Assembly (NCBI RefSeq): GCF_014648115.1
Contig: NZ_BMQM01000004.1
Span: 124,001 to 188,000 of the forward strand
Reading direction: 5' to 3'
Origin: Deinococcus seoulensis
GTDB taxonomy: Bacteria > Deinococcota > Deinococci > Deinococcales > Deinococcaceae
DNA length: 64,000 bases
Part shown: positions 52,518 through 64,000 of the stretch, one piece after another
Layout: each line of letters begins with the position of its first letter
Numbering within the stretch: the first letter of the stretch is position 1
Made by a program: the position numbers and the translations under genes
Notes under the pieces: model-generated
The model's database searches: none
The model's input: the letters and a program-made list of their open reading frames with translations, nothing else
What the model was told of the DNA's origin: nothing

Positions 52518-54563
52518 ATGAAACCCAACCGCTCTTTCGTGGCGCTGCTCGCAGCGCTGAGTGCAGGTTCGTCCGTTCCGGCGGGCGCCGTTCCGGTCAC
52601 GGTCACGCCCGCCCCGGCGGCGAGGCTGGTCACCCCGTTTCCCGGCGTGGTGCCGCAGCCGCGCGCGACGCAGTTCCCGCCCGGCACACTCCCGCTGGCC
52701 GGGCTGGGCGTGCGCGTGGTGGGAGGCGACCCGGAGCTGGCCTGGGCGGCGCGTGACCTGCGCGCCGAGTGGCAGACCCGGCTGGGCGCTTCCCTTCCCG
52801 ACGCGGCGGCAACTGGCGTATCCATCACGGTGGGCACGCTGGCCGACCCGGACCTCGCGGCCCGCGCGCAGAAGGCCGGTCTGCTGACCCGCGACCCGGA
52901 AGGCTACGCGCTGTGGGTGGACGCCGGCGGCGCGTTCGTGGTCGGCGCGGACCCGCGCGGCGCGTACCTGGGCGCGCAGACGTTGCGGCAACTGCTGACC
53001 CCGGACGGCCTGCGCTTTGCCCGGATCACGGACGCCCCGGCCCTGCGGCAGCGGATCGCCATGATCTACCTCGACAGCGCCAGCCAGGGCGTGAACGACC
53101 GCCTGATCCCCATGCTGGCCGCCCTGAAGTTCAACGCGGTGCTGGTCATGAGTGACTACGTGCAGTGGGACACCGCCCGCGCCGGGGGGTTCGCGCACCC
53201 TGGCGGCGCGACCAGGGCCGAGGCGCGGCGCGTGGCGGACCTGGCCCGCAGCCACGGCCTGGAGGTCATTCCGCTGATCGAGACGCTCGGGCACGTCGGG
53301 TGGATGTTCTACGGAGGCAAGAACCTGGACCTGCGCCAGGACCCGGACAGTCAGAACCCGTACGCCTACGACACCCTGAACCCCGCCACGTACGACCGCG
53401 TGATCCTGCCCATCCTGAAAGAGGCGGTCGAGGTGTTCCGCCCGAAGGTGATTCACCTGGGACACGACGAGGTCCGCAGCCGCGACCGCTTCCCTGCGCG
53501 GGAGAACGGCCGGGCCGTGGGCTTCGAGAACCTGTTCGTGGACGACGTTCTGAAACTGCACGGGTACCTGAAATCCATGAACGTGGGCAGCATGATCTGG
53601 CACGACACGGCCTTCTCGGACTCGGTGGTGGGCAGCGTCCCGGCCCGGCTGCCGCGTGACCTTCAGGTGGCGTACTGGGCGTACGCGCCGGGCACGACGT
53701 TCCCGGCCCTGAAGACCGTGCGGGACGCCGGATTCCCGGTGCTGGGGGCCAGCTGGAGCGACCCCGGCAACGCCGAGGGCTTCGCGCGGGCAGCGGCGCA
53801 GGGGGGCGCGTCGGGCATGATCCAGACCCGCTGGACCGGGTACTTCGGGAATCCCAGCGTGTGGGACGGGAACGCCGAGCAGGGCGTGGCGTTCGTGCGC
53901 GCCGCCAGCGCCTTCTGGAACCCGGCCGCGCCGCCCCTGACGGACGCGGCGGCCCGCTACCGCGACCTGTACCAGCCCGGCCCGTACCGCGCGCAGGCGG
54001 GCGCGACCGTGAACCTGCGGCCCCTGGTGACCCGCGCCCTGGCCGACGACGACGGCAACGGCTGGATCGGCAAGGGGTCCGACATCGACCTGCGGAATCT
54101 GCGGCCCGGCGTGCAGCGGCTCGGCGAGTACACCTTCGATGTCAGCGGGGCCGTGATGCTGCGCGGCAGCCGCGCCAGCGTGAAGGGCCTGCCGCAGCAG
54201 GCGGTGATCGACCTGAACCGCCGGGCCACGGGGCTGGTGTTCCTGCACACGACCGGCTGGCCCGCCGCGACCCCCCGCGAGCGGGTCGGGCAGTACGACA
54301 TCGAGTACGCGGACGGCACCCGCCAGACGCTGCCGCTGGAGTACGGACGTCACCTGCGCGCCTGGACGGACCTGCAACCCACGTCCATGATTCCCGCGCC
54401 CGCCTGGACCGGAAAGACGGGGGACGGGCTGGACGTGAACCTGACCGCGCTGGAATGGATCAACCCCCGGCCGGACACCGTGATCCGCCGGGTCACGCTG
54501 GTCAGCGAGGGCGGGAACGCCAACCCGGCGCTGCTGGGGCTGACGCTGCTGGGGGCACCCTGA
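52518..54563 (+). CDS. Secreted beta-N-acetylhexosaminidase, glycoside hydrolase family 20
   Basis: The 681-residue protein begins with a signal peptide (MKPNRSFVALLAALSAGSSVPAGAVP). A GH20b-like N-domain (about 40-175) precedes the TIM barrel, where VIHLGHDEVRSRDRF carries the catalytic Asp-Glu pair and YLDSASQGVNDRLIPMLAALKFNAVLVMSDYVQWD begins the barrel. The C-terminal 170 residues form a beta domain (YTFDVSGAVMLRG, GLVFLHTTGWPAATPRERVGQYDIEYADG) perhaps for carbohydrate binding. It would release GlcNAc or GalNAc from external glycans. Translation begins within 11 bases of a dispersed repeat, so the repeat forms most of the 5' region. Confidence 0.9.
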   Translation: MKPNRSFVALLAALSAGSSVPAGAVPVTVTPAPAARLVTPFPGVVPQPRATQFPPGTLPLAGLGVRVVGGDPELAWAARDLRAEWQTRLGASLPDAAATGVSITVGTLADPDLAARAQKAGLLTRDPEGYALWVDAGGAFVVGADPRGAYLGAQTLRQLLTPDGLRFARITDAPALRQRIAMIYLDSASQGVNDRLIPMLAALKFNAVLVMSDYVQWDTARAGGFAHPGGATRAEARRVADLARSHGLEVIPLIETLGHVGWMFYGGKNLDLRQDPDSQNPYAYDTLNPATYDRVILPILKEAVEVFRPKVIHLGHDEVRSRDRFPARENGRAVGFENLFVDDVLKLHGYLKSMNVGSMIWHDTAFSDSVVGSVPARLPRDLQVAYWAYAPGTTFPALKTVRDAGFPVLGASWSDPGNAEGFARAAAQGGASGMIQTRWTGYFGNPSVWDGNAEQGVAFVRAASAFWNPAAPPLTDAAARYRDLYQPGPYRAQAGATVNLRPLVTRALADDDGNGWIGKGSDIDLRNLRPGVQRLGEYTFDVSGAVMLRGSRASVKGLPQQAVIDLNRRATGLVFLHTTGWPAATPRERVGQYDIEYADGTRQTLPLEYGRHLRAWTDLQPTSMIPAPAWTGKTGDGLDVNLTALEWINPRPDTVIRRVTLVSEGGNANPALLGLTLLGAP

Positions 54564-54781
54564 CCCGGAGTCCGTATGCGCCGCTGCCGGGCTGTCCAGG
54601 CACGCTGTTCAGGCGGGCTGTCCGGTCAGACTGGACTGGCCTGCGGCGGAATCCAGCGGGCGTGCGCCGGGGTGCCTGACCACCGCCCGGCCACCGGGCT
54701 GCCCGGCGCGGGCGCCTGCTGCATGAGATTTCCGGGCCAGCCCTCACGCTCACGGCGCCTCGTGAAGCCCCGACACGACAT

Positions 54782-54854
54782 CGCAAATGTAATGTAGTAT
54801 TGCGTACGGATCACGCAAATGATTCTTGACTCACCCTCTGATGCCCACTAGCCT
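54782..54854 (+). promoter_or_regulatory. Promoter and CGCAA/TTGCG operator of the dipeptide-binding gene
   Basis: TTGACT (54826-54831), a 17-base spacer and TAGCCT (54849-54854) form a good promoter with a leader of about 85 bases. Just upstream, in a markedly AT-rich island, three half-sites occur: CGCAA at 54782-54786, TTGCG at 54800-54804 and CGCAA at 54814-54818. TTGCGT-N7-ACGCAA (54800-54818) is a clear inverted repeat. The rest of the 381-base gap 54564-54944 holds a repeat remnant (ACCCGGAGTCCGTAT at 54563-54577) and otherwise nothing I recognise. Confidence 0.6.
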
Positions 54855-54941
54855 GAGCACACGCTCGATCTGTATCAGCCTGCCTTCATGAACGTCACAC
54901 GGCCCACACGCCGCGTCACCGCCATGAACGCTCCCGGAGGT

Positions 54942-56522
<1,581 letters not shown>

Positions 56523-56555
56523 CGCCGCACGCCCTGAATTCCTGAGCCCGACCCT

Positions 56556-56596
56556 GCGGAGCAGCCCCGCCCACTACCGGGAGGAGGCTGCTCCGC
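56556..56596 (+). terminator. Hairpin between binding-protein and permease genes
   Basis: GCGGAGCAGCC (56556-56566) and GGCTGCTCCGC (56586-56596) pair perfectly over 11 bases. Such a structure after a binding-protein gene commonly lowers expression of the permeases relative to the binding protein. Direct repeats of CCGCACGTACCGTCCCAC follow at 56632-56665. Confidence 0.65.
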
Positions 56597-56686
56597 CCTT
56601 GCCGCTCCCACCCATGTCGGGCATCGTCCCACCGCACGTACCGTCCCACCGCACGTACCGTCCCGCTCCACGCAAGGAGGCCCGCC

Positions 56687-57715
56687 TTGGGCAGTTACCT
56701 GATCCGCCGAATCTTCCGCACCCTGCTGGTCATGCTGGGCATCAGCCTGGTCGTGTTCGTGTTCGTCCGCTCGATTCCCGGCGACCCGGCCGTGGCGATG
56801 CTGGGCGAACGCGCCACGCCCGAAGCGGCCGCTGCGCTGCGCGAGCAACTCGGCCTGAACAAACCCTGGTTCTTCAACCCCGCCAACCCCCTGGACGCCC
56901 AGTACCCCAGGTACATGAGCGCGCTGCTCCAGGGCGACCTGGGCAGCGGCATCAAGAGCAACATTCCCGTCCGGGACGACCTGAGGGCCCGCTTTCCCGC
57001 CACCGCCGAACTGAGCGTCGCGGCGCTGCTGTTCGCGCTGGTGATCGGCATGCCCGCCGGGATCCTGGCGGCCCTGCGCCGCAACAGCATCTGGGACAAC
57101 CTCGCCACGACCGTCTCGCTGATCGGGGTGAGCATGCCGGTCTTCTGGCTGGGCCTGCTGCTGTCGTACTTCTTCGCCGTGAAACTCGGCTGGCTGCCCC
57201 CCAGCGCCCGCCTGAGCTCGTCGGTGAACATCGAACCCATCACGGGCTTCTACGTTCTGGACGGCCTGCTGCGCGGGCAACCCGCCGTCGCCTGGGACGC
57301 CGCGCGCCACCTCGTGCTGCCCGCCATCGCGCTGGGCACCATTCCGCTGGCGATCATCGCGCGCATCACCCGTTCCTCCATGCTGGACGTGCTGGGCCAG
57401 GATTACGTGAGGACCGCGCGTGCCAAGGGCCTCAGCGGCCGCTCGGTGATCCTGAAGCACACGCTGCGCAACGCGCTGCTGCCGGTCGTGACCGTCATCG
57501 GGTTGCAGGCGGGCGCACTGCTGGGCGGGGCTGTGCTGACCGAGACGATCTTCTCGTGGCCCGGCATCGGCTCGTGGGTGTACGACGCGATCAGTCAGCG
57601 TGACTACCCCATCATTCAGGGCGGCGTGATCTTCGCCGCGCTGGTCGTCAGCGTCGCCAACCTGCTGGTCGATCTCAGTTACGCCGCTCTCGACCCCCGC
57701 ATCCAGTACAGCTGA
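56687..57715 (+). CDS. dppB: DppB/OppB-type ABC permease
   Basis: The 342-residue permease has the N-terminal GSYLIRRIFRTLLVMLGISLVVFVFVRSIPGDPAVAMLGE and the EAA loop DYVRTARAKGLSGRSVILKHTLRNALLPVVTVIG, with about six helices. The start is TTG at 56687, preceded by AAGGAGG at 56676-56682. No ATG offers a better start. It pairs with the DppC-type gene 17 bases downstream. Confidence 0.92.
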   Translation: MGSYLIRRIFRTLLVMLGISLVVFVFVRSIPGDPAVAMLGERATPEAAAALREQLGLNKPWFFNPANPLDAQYPRYMSALLQGDLGSGIKSNIPVRDDLRARFPATAELSVAALLFALVIGMPAGILAALRRNSIWDNLATTVSLIGVSMPVFWLGLLLSYFFAVKLGWLPPSARLSSSVNIEPITGFYVLDGLLRGQPAVAWDAARHLVLPAIALGTIPLAIIARITRSSMLDVLGQDYVRTARAKGLSGRSVILKHTLRNALLPVVTVIGLQAGALLGGAVLTETIFSWPGIGSWVYDAISQRDYPIIQGGVIFAALVVSVANLLVDLSYAALDPRIQYS

Positions 57716-57732
57716 AGGGAACTGGTGACCTC

Positions 57733-58731
<999 letters not shown>

Positions 58732-58733
58732 AG

Positions 58734-58768
58734 AGGGTTGATGGTCGAGAGTTGATGGTTGATGGAGG
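58734..58768. repeat. GATGGT-type repeat after dppC
   Basis: AGGGTTGATGGTCGAGAGTTGATGGTTGATGG: tandem TTGATGG(T) units right after the TAA, joined to the terminator. Confidence 0.75.
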
Positions 58769-58810
58769 AGAGGAGGGACGCCGCGCATGCCGGGCGTCCC
58801 TCCTCTTGTT
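58769..58810. terminator. Bidirectional terminator between dppC and degV
   Basis: AGAGGAGGGACGCC (58769-58782) pairs perfectly with GGCGTCCCTCCTCT (58793-58806) and is followed by TGTTGG. The 14-bp stem separates convergent genes. Confidence 0.85.
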
Positions 58811-58825
58811 GGTCACTGTGGGCCT

Positions 58826-59725
58826 TCAGCGTTCCCAGGGCCACGCGCCGGGCGCGGCGGCGATCCCGACGGTGCGCGGGCCGGTGTGCACGTTCAGGAC
58901 CGGGTTCACGCCCGCCACGTCCGACCACACGATCGGGTGGCGGCCCTTCAGGTGGCCCAGCACCTCGTCGGCGTCCTCGCGCACGCTGCCGTACAGCAGG
59001 CCCACGCGCAGCGGCGTGCCCTCACCGAAGCGGCGCGTGACCTGCGTGGCGACCGCCTCCATGCCACCCCGGTACGAGCGGGCGCGGCCCACGTTCGTGT
59101 ACGTGCCGCCCGCCTTGTCCACCGTCACGACGGGTTTGAGGTTCAGCAGGCCGCCCAGCGTCGCCTGTACCCGCCCGATCCGACCGCCCCGGCGCAGGTA
59201 CTCCAGCGTCTCGATGGTGAAGTACAGCTCGGTTTCCTCGTGCACGGCGCGCATCCACTCGCGGGCGGTCTCCAGGCTCTCGCCGCGCGCGGCCGCCGTG
59301 CCCGCCGCGTGCAGCTGGAAGGCCTGCGCGGCGCTGAGGGTGCCGCTGTCATGCAGGGTCAGGTTGAAGTCGTCGCCCAGCGCCTGACGGGCCTGCTCGG
59401 CGGCGTTCATGCTGCCGCTCAGGCCGGCGCTGATGGTCAGGCCCAGCACGTCCCGCACCCCGGCGCGTTTCACGGCGTCCATCCAGTCCTGCGGGGTCGG
59501 CTGGCTGCTGGTCGGGTGGTTCGGGTTGCTTTCCAGCATGCGGAACAGGTCCGTGCGGCTGATCTCGTTCGTGCGGTAACTGGCGTTCCCGAACGTCACG
59601 GAGAACGGCGCGACCGGCACGTCGTTCAGCAGGGAAGGATAGGCGTCCAGGCCGCCGTCCGTGACGATCCCGAAGCGGGGAGAGGCGATCTGGTCGGTGC
59701 CGGGGGTCATGCGTTCCTGTGTCAT
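58826..59725 (-). CDS. DegV-family fatty-acid-binding protein
   Basis: The 299-residue protein has [118 protein letters not shown] and [11 protein letters not shown]. These are the full DegV/FakB signatures, with the fatty-acid-carboxylate loop TSQP and ISAGLSGS. FakB-type proteins present fatty acids to a kinase. [17 protein letters not shown] follows the lid. Its ATG overlaps the upstream stop by four bases. Confidence 0.92.
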   Translation of the reverse strand: MTQERMTPGTDQIASPRFGIVTDGGLDAYPSLLNDVPVAPFSVTFGNASYRTNEISRTDLFRMLESNPNHPTSSQPTPQDWMDAVKRAGVRDVLGLTISAGLSGSMNAAEQARQALGDDFNLTLHDSGTLSAAQAFQLHAAGTAAARGESLETAREWMRAVHEETELYFTIETLEYLRRGGRIGRVQATLGGLLNLKPVVTVDKAGGTYTNVGRARSYRGGMEAVATQVTRRFGEGTPLRVGLLYGSVREDADEVLGHLKGRHPIVWSDVAGVNPVLNVHTGPRTVGIAAAPGAWPWER

Positions 59726-60606
59726 TTCAACTCCACGTCGTTCATCTGCTCGATCAGTTTCAGGGCGGCCGTGTGATCCTCGTCCGCGCCCACCACCCGT
59801 TCGGCGGCGCGCAGCAGGGCCGCAGTCTGGGCCAGCAGCGGCGCGCTGCCCCGGACCTCGCCGGTCAGGTCGGCGGCAATCCCGGCGTCCTTGGCCAGCA
59901 GGCCCAGCGCGAAGGTCGCGGGGAACTCGCGCGTCAGGACCCGCTGCCCGATCAGGTTCTGGCTGGCGTTGCTGCGCCCGCTGCTGGCGTTGATGACGTC
60001 CAGCGCCGCGCCCAGGTCCACGCCTGCGCGCGCCAGGACCGCCAGTCCCTCGCCGGTCGCCCACAGCGTGACGCCCAGCAGCGCGTTGTTGACAGCCTTC
60101 ACCGCGAAGCCCGCGCCGCTCTGGCCGACATGCACGACCTTCCCGGCGAACGCCAGGTGCGGCCGCACCGCCTCCAGCGCCTCGGCGGGGCCACCGACCA
60201 TCACGGTCAGGGCCCCGGCCTGCGCGCCGGCCGTGCCGCCACTCACGGGCGCGTCCAGCAGCGTCACGCCCCGCGCGGCCAGCCGCTCACGCTGGGCGGG
60301 CGCGGCCTGCGGGTGCCCGCTCGTGCAGTCCACCCACACCGCGCCCGATTTCAGGTGCGGTTCCATGACGCTCAGAACCTCGTTCACCTCGGCGCTGGTG
60401 GGCAGGCAGGTGAAGATCACGTCCGCGCCCGCCGCCGTTTCCAGCGTCACGGCGCGGCTGCCGTGTGTGCGCGCGTGCGCCTGCGCTTTCGAATCGGTGC
60501 GGTTCCAGACGTGCGCGGTCAGGCCGTTGGCCGCCGCGTACCGGGCGAGGTGGGCGGCCATCGGGTCGCCCATCGCCCCGAGACCCAGGAAAGCCAGTGT
60601 CGTCAT
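59722..60606 (-). CDS. 3-hydroxyisobutyrate-dehydrogenase-family NAD(P) oxidoreductase
   Basis: The 294-residue protein has [19 protein letters not shown] (dinucleotide-binding), [66 protein letters not shown] (substrate loop), [32 protein letters not shown] (catalytic Lys) and [12 protein letters not shown] after strand 2 suggests NADP(H). The substrate may be a beta-hydroxyacid or succinic/glyoxylic semialdehyde. TAGCCT six bases before the ATG gives a leaderless promoter. It is co-translated with the DegV gene. Confidence 0.9.
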   Translation of the reverse strand: MTTLAFLGLGAMGDPMAAHLARYAAANGLTAHVWNRTDSKAQAHARTHGSRAVTLETAAGADVIFTCLPTSAEVNEVLSVMEPHLKSGAVWVDCTSGHPQAAPAQRERLAARGVTLLDAPVSGGTAGAQAGALTVMVGGPAEALEAVRPHLAFAGKVVHVGQSGAGFAVKAVNNALLGVTLWATGEGLAVLARAGVDLGAALDVINASSGRSNASQNLIGQRVLTREFPATFALGLLAKDAGIAADLTGEVRGSAPLLAQTAALLRAAERVVGADEDHTAALKLIEQMNDVELK

Positions 60607-60716
60607 GCACGCAGGCTACGACCCTGCGCCGCTGCGGGCCGTCATTCTGAACCCGGTTCAATCTTGCGCTGACCCTCATGCAGCCCGGAACCCACTCCCA
60701 CGCAACCCGCATGCCG

Positions 60717-61274
60717 TCACGGTTTCTGGCGCAGCCCGCTCCCGGCACTCTCGGCCCCGAAGCGCTCGCGCAGGAACCGCCCCTGCGTCAGCAGCCGGTC
60801 GGCCGCCGCGTGATCGTGCCGCAACGCCTCGCGCATGCCGTCCTCCAGCAGCGCCAGTTGCTCGTCCAGCAGCACCTCCGGCGGCTGCCCCTGACGTTCC
60901 AGCGTCTGCCGCGCGGCGGGCGTCAGGTGCGCGTAGGCGCGCAGCGTGTCCGGCAGGTACGTGTCCCGCGTCTGCGCCAGCAGGAACGCCGTGCGCGTAT
61001 CGCTGCCGCCCACCTTCAGGGCGTCCGTCACGCCCGAGAGCAGCGCCCAGGCGCGCGTCCGGGCGGGTTCCGGCAGCGACAGCAGCAGCGGCAGGGTCAG
61101 CTCGGCACCGGGGCTGGGCAGCGCGGCCTCCGGCGCCGCCCCGGCGGCCAGTTCGCCGCTGCGACCGGAATCCTGGAGTGACCGGCCCGTGGCGCGGTTG
61201 GTGTTGTTCACGTACGCGACCGCCATGAAGGTCGCGACACCCGCGAAGATCAGCATCAGAATCAGAACGACCAT
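60717..61274 (-). CDS. Uncharacterised membrane-anchored helical protein
   Basis: The protein of about 185 residues has one N-terminal helix ([21 protein letters not shown]), then an Ala/Pro-rich linker and a helical region with [70 protein letters not shown]. It resembles helical repeat or coiled-coil proteins, but I recognise no family. Two ATGs adjoin (61277 and 61274). TAGCCT (61282-61287, minus) lies four bases before the first and seven before the second, so 61274 fits the leaderless spacing. The SPFH gene ends 37 bases upstream on the same strand. Confidence 0.6.
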   Translation of the reverse strand: MVVLILMLIFAGVATFMAVAYVNNTNRATGRSLQDSGRSGELAAGAAPEAALPSPGAELTLPLLLSLPEPARTRAWALLSGVTDALKVGGSDTRTAFLLAQTRDTYLPDTLRAYAHLTPAARQTLERQGQPPEVLLDEQLALLEDGMREALRHDHAAADRLLTQGRFLRERFGAESAGSGLRQKP

Positions 61275-61314
61275 CATGCGCAGGCTAACGCACGGGCGCC
61301 ATCACGGGCGGCCC

Positions 61315-62262
61315 TCACGGTTTCGCGGCGGCCTTCGCGGGCTGCGTGAGGGTTCCCACGTCCAGCAGGAAGTTCCCGGTGCTGGGCAGCATGACGGTCT
61401 GAATGCCCGGCGAGAGCTTCTCGGCGACCGTCAACTGAATCAGTTGCGGGTTCTCCCGCAGCGCCCGCCCGCGCAGCGACAGCGCCTCGGCCTCGCCGCG
61501 CGCTTTCGCGACCGACGCCTTGGCGGCCCCCTCCGCCTCGACCACGGCCCGCTGGGCGCTGATCGTCGACTGTTGCAGGCGGTTGCGTTCCACCGCCACC
61601 TGCTGCTCGGCCGCCTGCTTCTGCTCAATGGCCTTGGCGATGCTGTCCGGAATGCGCAGTTCACGCAGCAGCACGCTGTCCAGGATCAGGTTGTTCCGCT
61701 CGAAGATCCTGCGGAGTTCCGTGGTGATGCTCGCCTCGACCTCCTGCCGTTTCGAGGAGATGATGTCGGCCGCGCCGAACTGCCCGATGGCGTCACGGAC
61801 CTTGCTGCGCACCTGCGGGCGGATCACGGTCCGCAGGTAATCCCGCCCGAGTTCCTTGTGCAGCGTGGCGGCCTTGGTGCGGTCCACCCGGAACTGCACG
61901 GTCACGTCCGCCGTGATGTCCAGGCCCTCCTTGCTGCGCGCCCGGATGGCGCCCTCGTCGCCGTCCTGGGTGGTGTGCGCCAGCGTGACCTCCTGAAGGC
62001 GGGCGTCGTACAGGTTCACGCGGTCCACGAACGGCATCAGGAAATGAATGCCTTCCTGAAGCGGCTGCGCCTTCACGCCACTGAACGAACTGAACACCAC
62101 GCCCACGTACCCGGCCGGAATGACCTGCACGCTCTGCGTGACGACCACCGCCGCGACCAGCAACCCGCCGATCAGCAGCGCCGCCGACCGGCCCGGCGGA
62201 CGGAACTGCGGGCGGCGCGGCGTGGCGTTCGCTCTGGACTCGTTCACTCTGGGCTCAGTCAT
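61315..62262 (-). CDS. SPFH/prohibitin-family membrane protein
   Basis: The 315-residue protein has a short cytoplasmic N-terminus, one helix (AALLIGGLLVAAVVVTQSV), the band-7 domain (VIPAGYVGVVFSSFSGVKAQPLQEGIHFLMPFVDRVNLYDARLQEVTLAHTTQDGDEGAIRARSKEGLDITADVTVQFRVD), and a long coiled coil (QKQAAEQQVAVERNRLQQSTISAQRAVVEAEGAAKASVAKARGEAEAL). It is closest to prohibitin/HflK-C-like proteins that form ring-shaped microdomains and modulate FtsH proteases. TACCGT lies five bases before the ATG. Confidence 0.9.
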   Translation of the reverse strand: MTEPRVNESRANATPRRPQFRPPGRSAALLIGGLLVAAVVVTQSVQVIPAGYVGVVFSSFSGVKAQPLQEGIHFLMPFVDRVNLYDARLQEVTLAHTTQDGDEGAIRARSKEGLDITADVTVQFRVDRTKAATLHKELGRDYLRTVIRPQVRSKVRDAIGQFGAADIISSKRQEVEASITTELRRIFERNNLILDSVLLRELRIPDSIAKAIEQKQAAEQQVAVERNRLQQSTISAQRAVVEAEGAAKASVAKARGEAEALSLRGRALRENPQLIQLTVAEKLSPGIQTVMLPSTGNFLLDVGTLTQPAKAAAKP

Positions 62263-62324
62263 GCCTCACGGTACGAGGTGCGCGGCCCGGTCGTTCCCGC
62301 CCCGCCCGCCACGGAACCCGCCGC

Positions 62325-62723
62325 TCAGCCTGCGTCCGGGTCCGCGTCGGCCGTCACGCCGTCCAGGTACACCCAGCGGCCCTCCAGTTGCACGAACTCG
62401 CTGTTCTCCCTCAGCGCGTACCGCTCGCCGCCCGGCAGGCGCAACTGCGCCGTGAACTCCACGAACGGCCCGGCGGCGCCCCGCACCCGCAGGCCCAGGT
62501 AGCGGGTGCCGTCACGCAGGTCCAGCGTGGCGGGGCGGGTGTCCGGGTGCCAGGTGTCCAGCACGTACCGCGCGTTCCCCAGCGCGTACGCCGAGTACCG
62601 CGACCGCATCAGCGCCTCGGGCGTGGCCGCCCGCCCGCCCGCGTGCAGCGGCCCGCAGCAGTGCGCGTAACTTCGCCCGGACCCGCACGGACAGGACTTG
62701 AACGGAGGGTACGCCAGCGCCAT
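62325..62723 (-). CDS. YchJ-family SEC-C zinc-binding protein
   Basis: The 132-residue protein opens with the SEC-C metal-binding motif FKSCPCGSGRSYAHCCGPLH (Cys-x-Cys...His-Cys-Cys), then PEALMRSRYSAYALGNARYVLDTWHPDTRP, a YchJ signature, and a NTF2-like fold. Its function is unknown. A GTG at 62729 would also be in frame, but TAGCCT (62730-62735, minus) touches it. The ATG at 62723 is six bases downstream of that box, as in other leaderless genes here, so I place the start there. Confidence 0.88.
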   Translation of the reverse strand: MALAYPPFKSCPCGSGRSYAHCCGPLHAGGRAATPEALMRSRYSAYALGNARYVLDTWHPDTRPATLDLRDGTRYLGLRVRGAAGPFVEFTAQLRLPGGERYALRENSEFVQLEGRWVYLDGVTADADPDAG

Positions 62724-62836
62724 GCGCACAGGCTAGCGCGAAGTGGACCTGTCTGTCCCGGGCGTCCGCCCACGCCGCCCCCATTCCCGACTGGCTTCCG
62801 GTGCGGCGCGCACGCGGCGCGGCATAATGACCGGTG

Positions 62837-63643
62837 ATGACCAGGCCCGCACCGATCACCTCCCTTCAGAACAGCCATGTCAAACGGCTGGTGCGCCTCC
62901 GTACCCGCCGCGAACGCGAACAGGAGGGCGTCATCCTGATCGAGGGCGCCCGCGAGATCACCCGCGCCGCCGCGTCCGGCGTGTCCCTGAGCACGCTGTT
63001 CACCTGCCCGGAGCTGTTCAGCCCGGAAGCCGCGCAGGTCGCCCCCACCCTGAGCGCCCTGCCGGAACTGGAACTGTCCCGCGCCGCCTTCGAGAAGGTC
63101 AGCGGCCGCGAGAACCCGGACGGCCTGCTGGCCCTGGCCCCCACCCCCCGCGCCGCGCTGCCCGAACCCGGCCCCAGCGCCGTGACCGTCGTGCTGCACG
63201 GCCTGGAGAAACCCGGCAACGTGGGCGCCATCCTGCGCACCGCCGACGCGGCCGGCGCGGACGCCGTGATCGTCCTCGGGCGCGGCGCGGACCCCTTCGG
63301 GCCGAACGTGATCCGCGCCTCGCAGGGCAGCGTGTTCACCCTGCCGGTCGCCGTGATGGACGAACAGGACGCCCAGGACTGGCTGGCCGCCCACGCCTTC
63401 ACCACCGTCGCCTGCACCCCCGACGCGCCCCGCACGTACTGGGACGCCCCCCTGACCGGCCGGGTCGCGCTGCTGCTCGGCACCGAGCACGAGGGCCTGC
63501 CCGCCCACTGGCGCGCCACGGACCACTCGGTCAGCATTCCCATGAACGCCGCGCGCGGCGCCGACAGCCTGAACGTCGCCACCGCCGCCGCCCTGGTGCT
63601 GTTCGAGTGCGCCCGGCAGCGCCGCGCGGCGGTGAGCGCATGA
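62837..63643 (+). CDS. TrmH/SpoU-family RNA 2'-O-methyltransferase
   Basis: The 268-residue protein has an N-terminal substrate-binding part ([35 protein letters not shown]) and the SPOUT core: [33 protein letters not shown] (motif 1 with N-R), [27 protein letters not shown] (motif 2) and [26 protein letters not shown] (motif 3, knot). It methylates rRNA or tRNA ribose; the target is unknown. CATAAT at 62823-62828 is a possible -10 box, with ATG 62837 eight bases on; GTG 62834 is also possible. It overlaps the last gene by four bases. Confidence 0.9.
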   Translation: MTRPAPITSLQNSHVKRLVRLRTRREREQEGVILIEGAREITRAAASGVSLSTLFTCPELFSPEAAQVAPTLSALPELELSRAAFEKVSGRENPDGLLALAPTPRAALPEPGPSAVTVVLHGLEKPGNVGAILRTADAAGADAVIVLGRGADPFGPNVIRASQGSVFTLPVAVMDEQDAQDWLAAHAFTTVACTPDAPRTYWDAPLTGRVALLLGTEHEGLPAHWRATDHSVSIPMNAARGADSLNVATAAALVLFECARQRRAAVSA

Positions 63644-64000
63644 CGCCCGTCGCCTCCGACCCGTACCGCGACTGGCTGCGCCAGCGCCTCAGCGCCGAAC
63701 TGGGCGTGCGCGAGGCCGACCTGGCCGTGCAGGGCGCCGTGCAGCGCCGCGGCTGGACCGCCGTGCGCGCCCTCGGCCCGCGCGACGTGATCGCCGTGCT
63801 GCAGGACGTGTACTCGCAGATGCGCGAGAACTTCGGGGACGCCCGCGCCGACAAGTGGCTCGAGGGCACCACCCTGGACCTCGCCAAGTTCGCCGAGTCC
63901 GTCCCGGTCCCAGCCCAGCCCACCGCGCCCGGCCCGATCGCCCCGGCCCCGTCGCCGGTCAAGTGGGGACGCCGCGCGCACGACCTGCCGCTGCTGCTGG
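63640..64000 (+). CDS. Unrecognised protein, 3' end outside window
   Basis: The frame starting at ATG 63640 (ATGA overlap with the methyltransferase stop) runs to the window end without a stop, giving at least 120 residues. It begins [22 protein letters not shown], continues with [57 protein letters not shown], then a Pro/Ala-rich linker ([27 protein letters not shown]). No family is recognised. It may be a scaffold with a linker to a further domain. Coupling suggests co-expression with the RNA methyltransferase. Confidence 0.6.
   Translation, partial: MTPVASDPYRDWLRQRLSAELGVREADLAVQGAVQRRGWTAVRALGPRDVIAVLQDVYSQMRENFGDARADKWLEGTTLDLAKFAESVPVPAQPTAPGPIAPAPSPVKWGRRAHDLPLLL

Overview
This is a high-GC chromosomal window from a Deinococcus (Deinococcota) species. 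The evidence is a lysine biosynthesis cluster of the alpha-aminoadipate/LysW type shared with Thermus, an archaeal-type aspartyl-tRNA synthetase (AspRS2) known from D. radiodurans, many leaderless mRNAs (a TANNNT -10 box 6-8 nt before ATG or GTG), and a family of small dispersed palindromic repeats resembling Deinococcus SNRs. I see no rRNA, tRNA, CRISPR array, prophage or insertion sequence.

Layout. 1-2 kb: end of a probable radical SAM gene and a family I.5-like secreted lipase. 2-6 kb: lysT, a VOC gene, lysU, a tandem zinc-ribbon gene, lysW, lysX. 6-14 kb: CBS-ACT protein, two OmpH-like periplasmic proteins, PNPOx-like protein, MFS transporter, RluA-type pseudouridine synthase, FMN reductase-like protein, a DUF898/M48 pair and a cold-shock protein. 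14-22 kb: gamma-carbonic-anhydrase-like protein, an unknown protein, an SDR, and a TetR gene divergent from a very large YhgE/Pip-type membrane protein with three matching operators between them. 22-30 kb: HAD protein, recG, MDR transporter, aldo/keto reductase, MBL protein, and a MaoC/CoA-ester lyase operon behind a 14-bp palindrome. 30-36 kb: an Asn/Asp-rich leader peptide plus attenuator ahead of aspS2, then esterase, methyltransferase and split chromate transporter genes. 36-46 kb: an ABC-2 exporter, OYE reductase, LolD-like ATPase, Crp regulator, FAH protein, GAF-GGDEF-EAL protein and acyl-CoA dehydrogenase. 47-58 kb: an LGFP-repeat protein, an amino-sugar block (nagZ, nanE, sugar-binding protein, GH20 hexosaminidase) and a dipeptide-type binding protein with two permeases but no ATPases. 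59-64 kb: DegV, a 3-hydroxyisobutyrate-dehydrogenase-like protein, SPFH protein, YchJ, an RNA methyltransferase and a truncated unknown gene.

Main points. (1) A 13-codon leaderless ORF with five Asn and two Asp codons, followed by a terminator hairpin and a competing antiterminator, precedes aspS2. AspRS2 supplies Asp-tRNA(Asn) for tRNA-dependent Asn synthesis, so this looks like an Asn-tRNA-sensing attenuator. (2) The LysW carrier has lost all four zinc ligands, while a neighbouring leaderless gene encodes two zinc-ribbon-like halves without the carrier tail. (3) The dispersed repeats begin, in a fixed register, on the last base of stop codons at many sites. (4) Three TGACA-N3-TGTCA operators control tetR and yhgE. 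Starts were chosen from ribosome-binding sites, overlaps or leaderless promoters; functions rest on remembered family sequences, not database searches.
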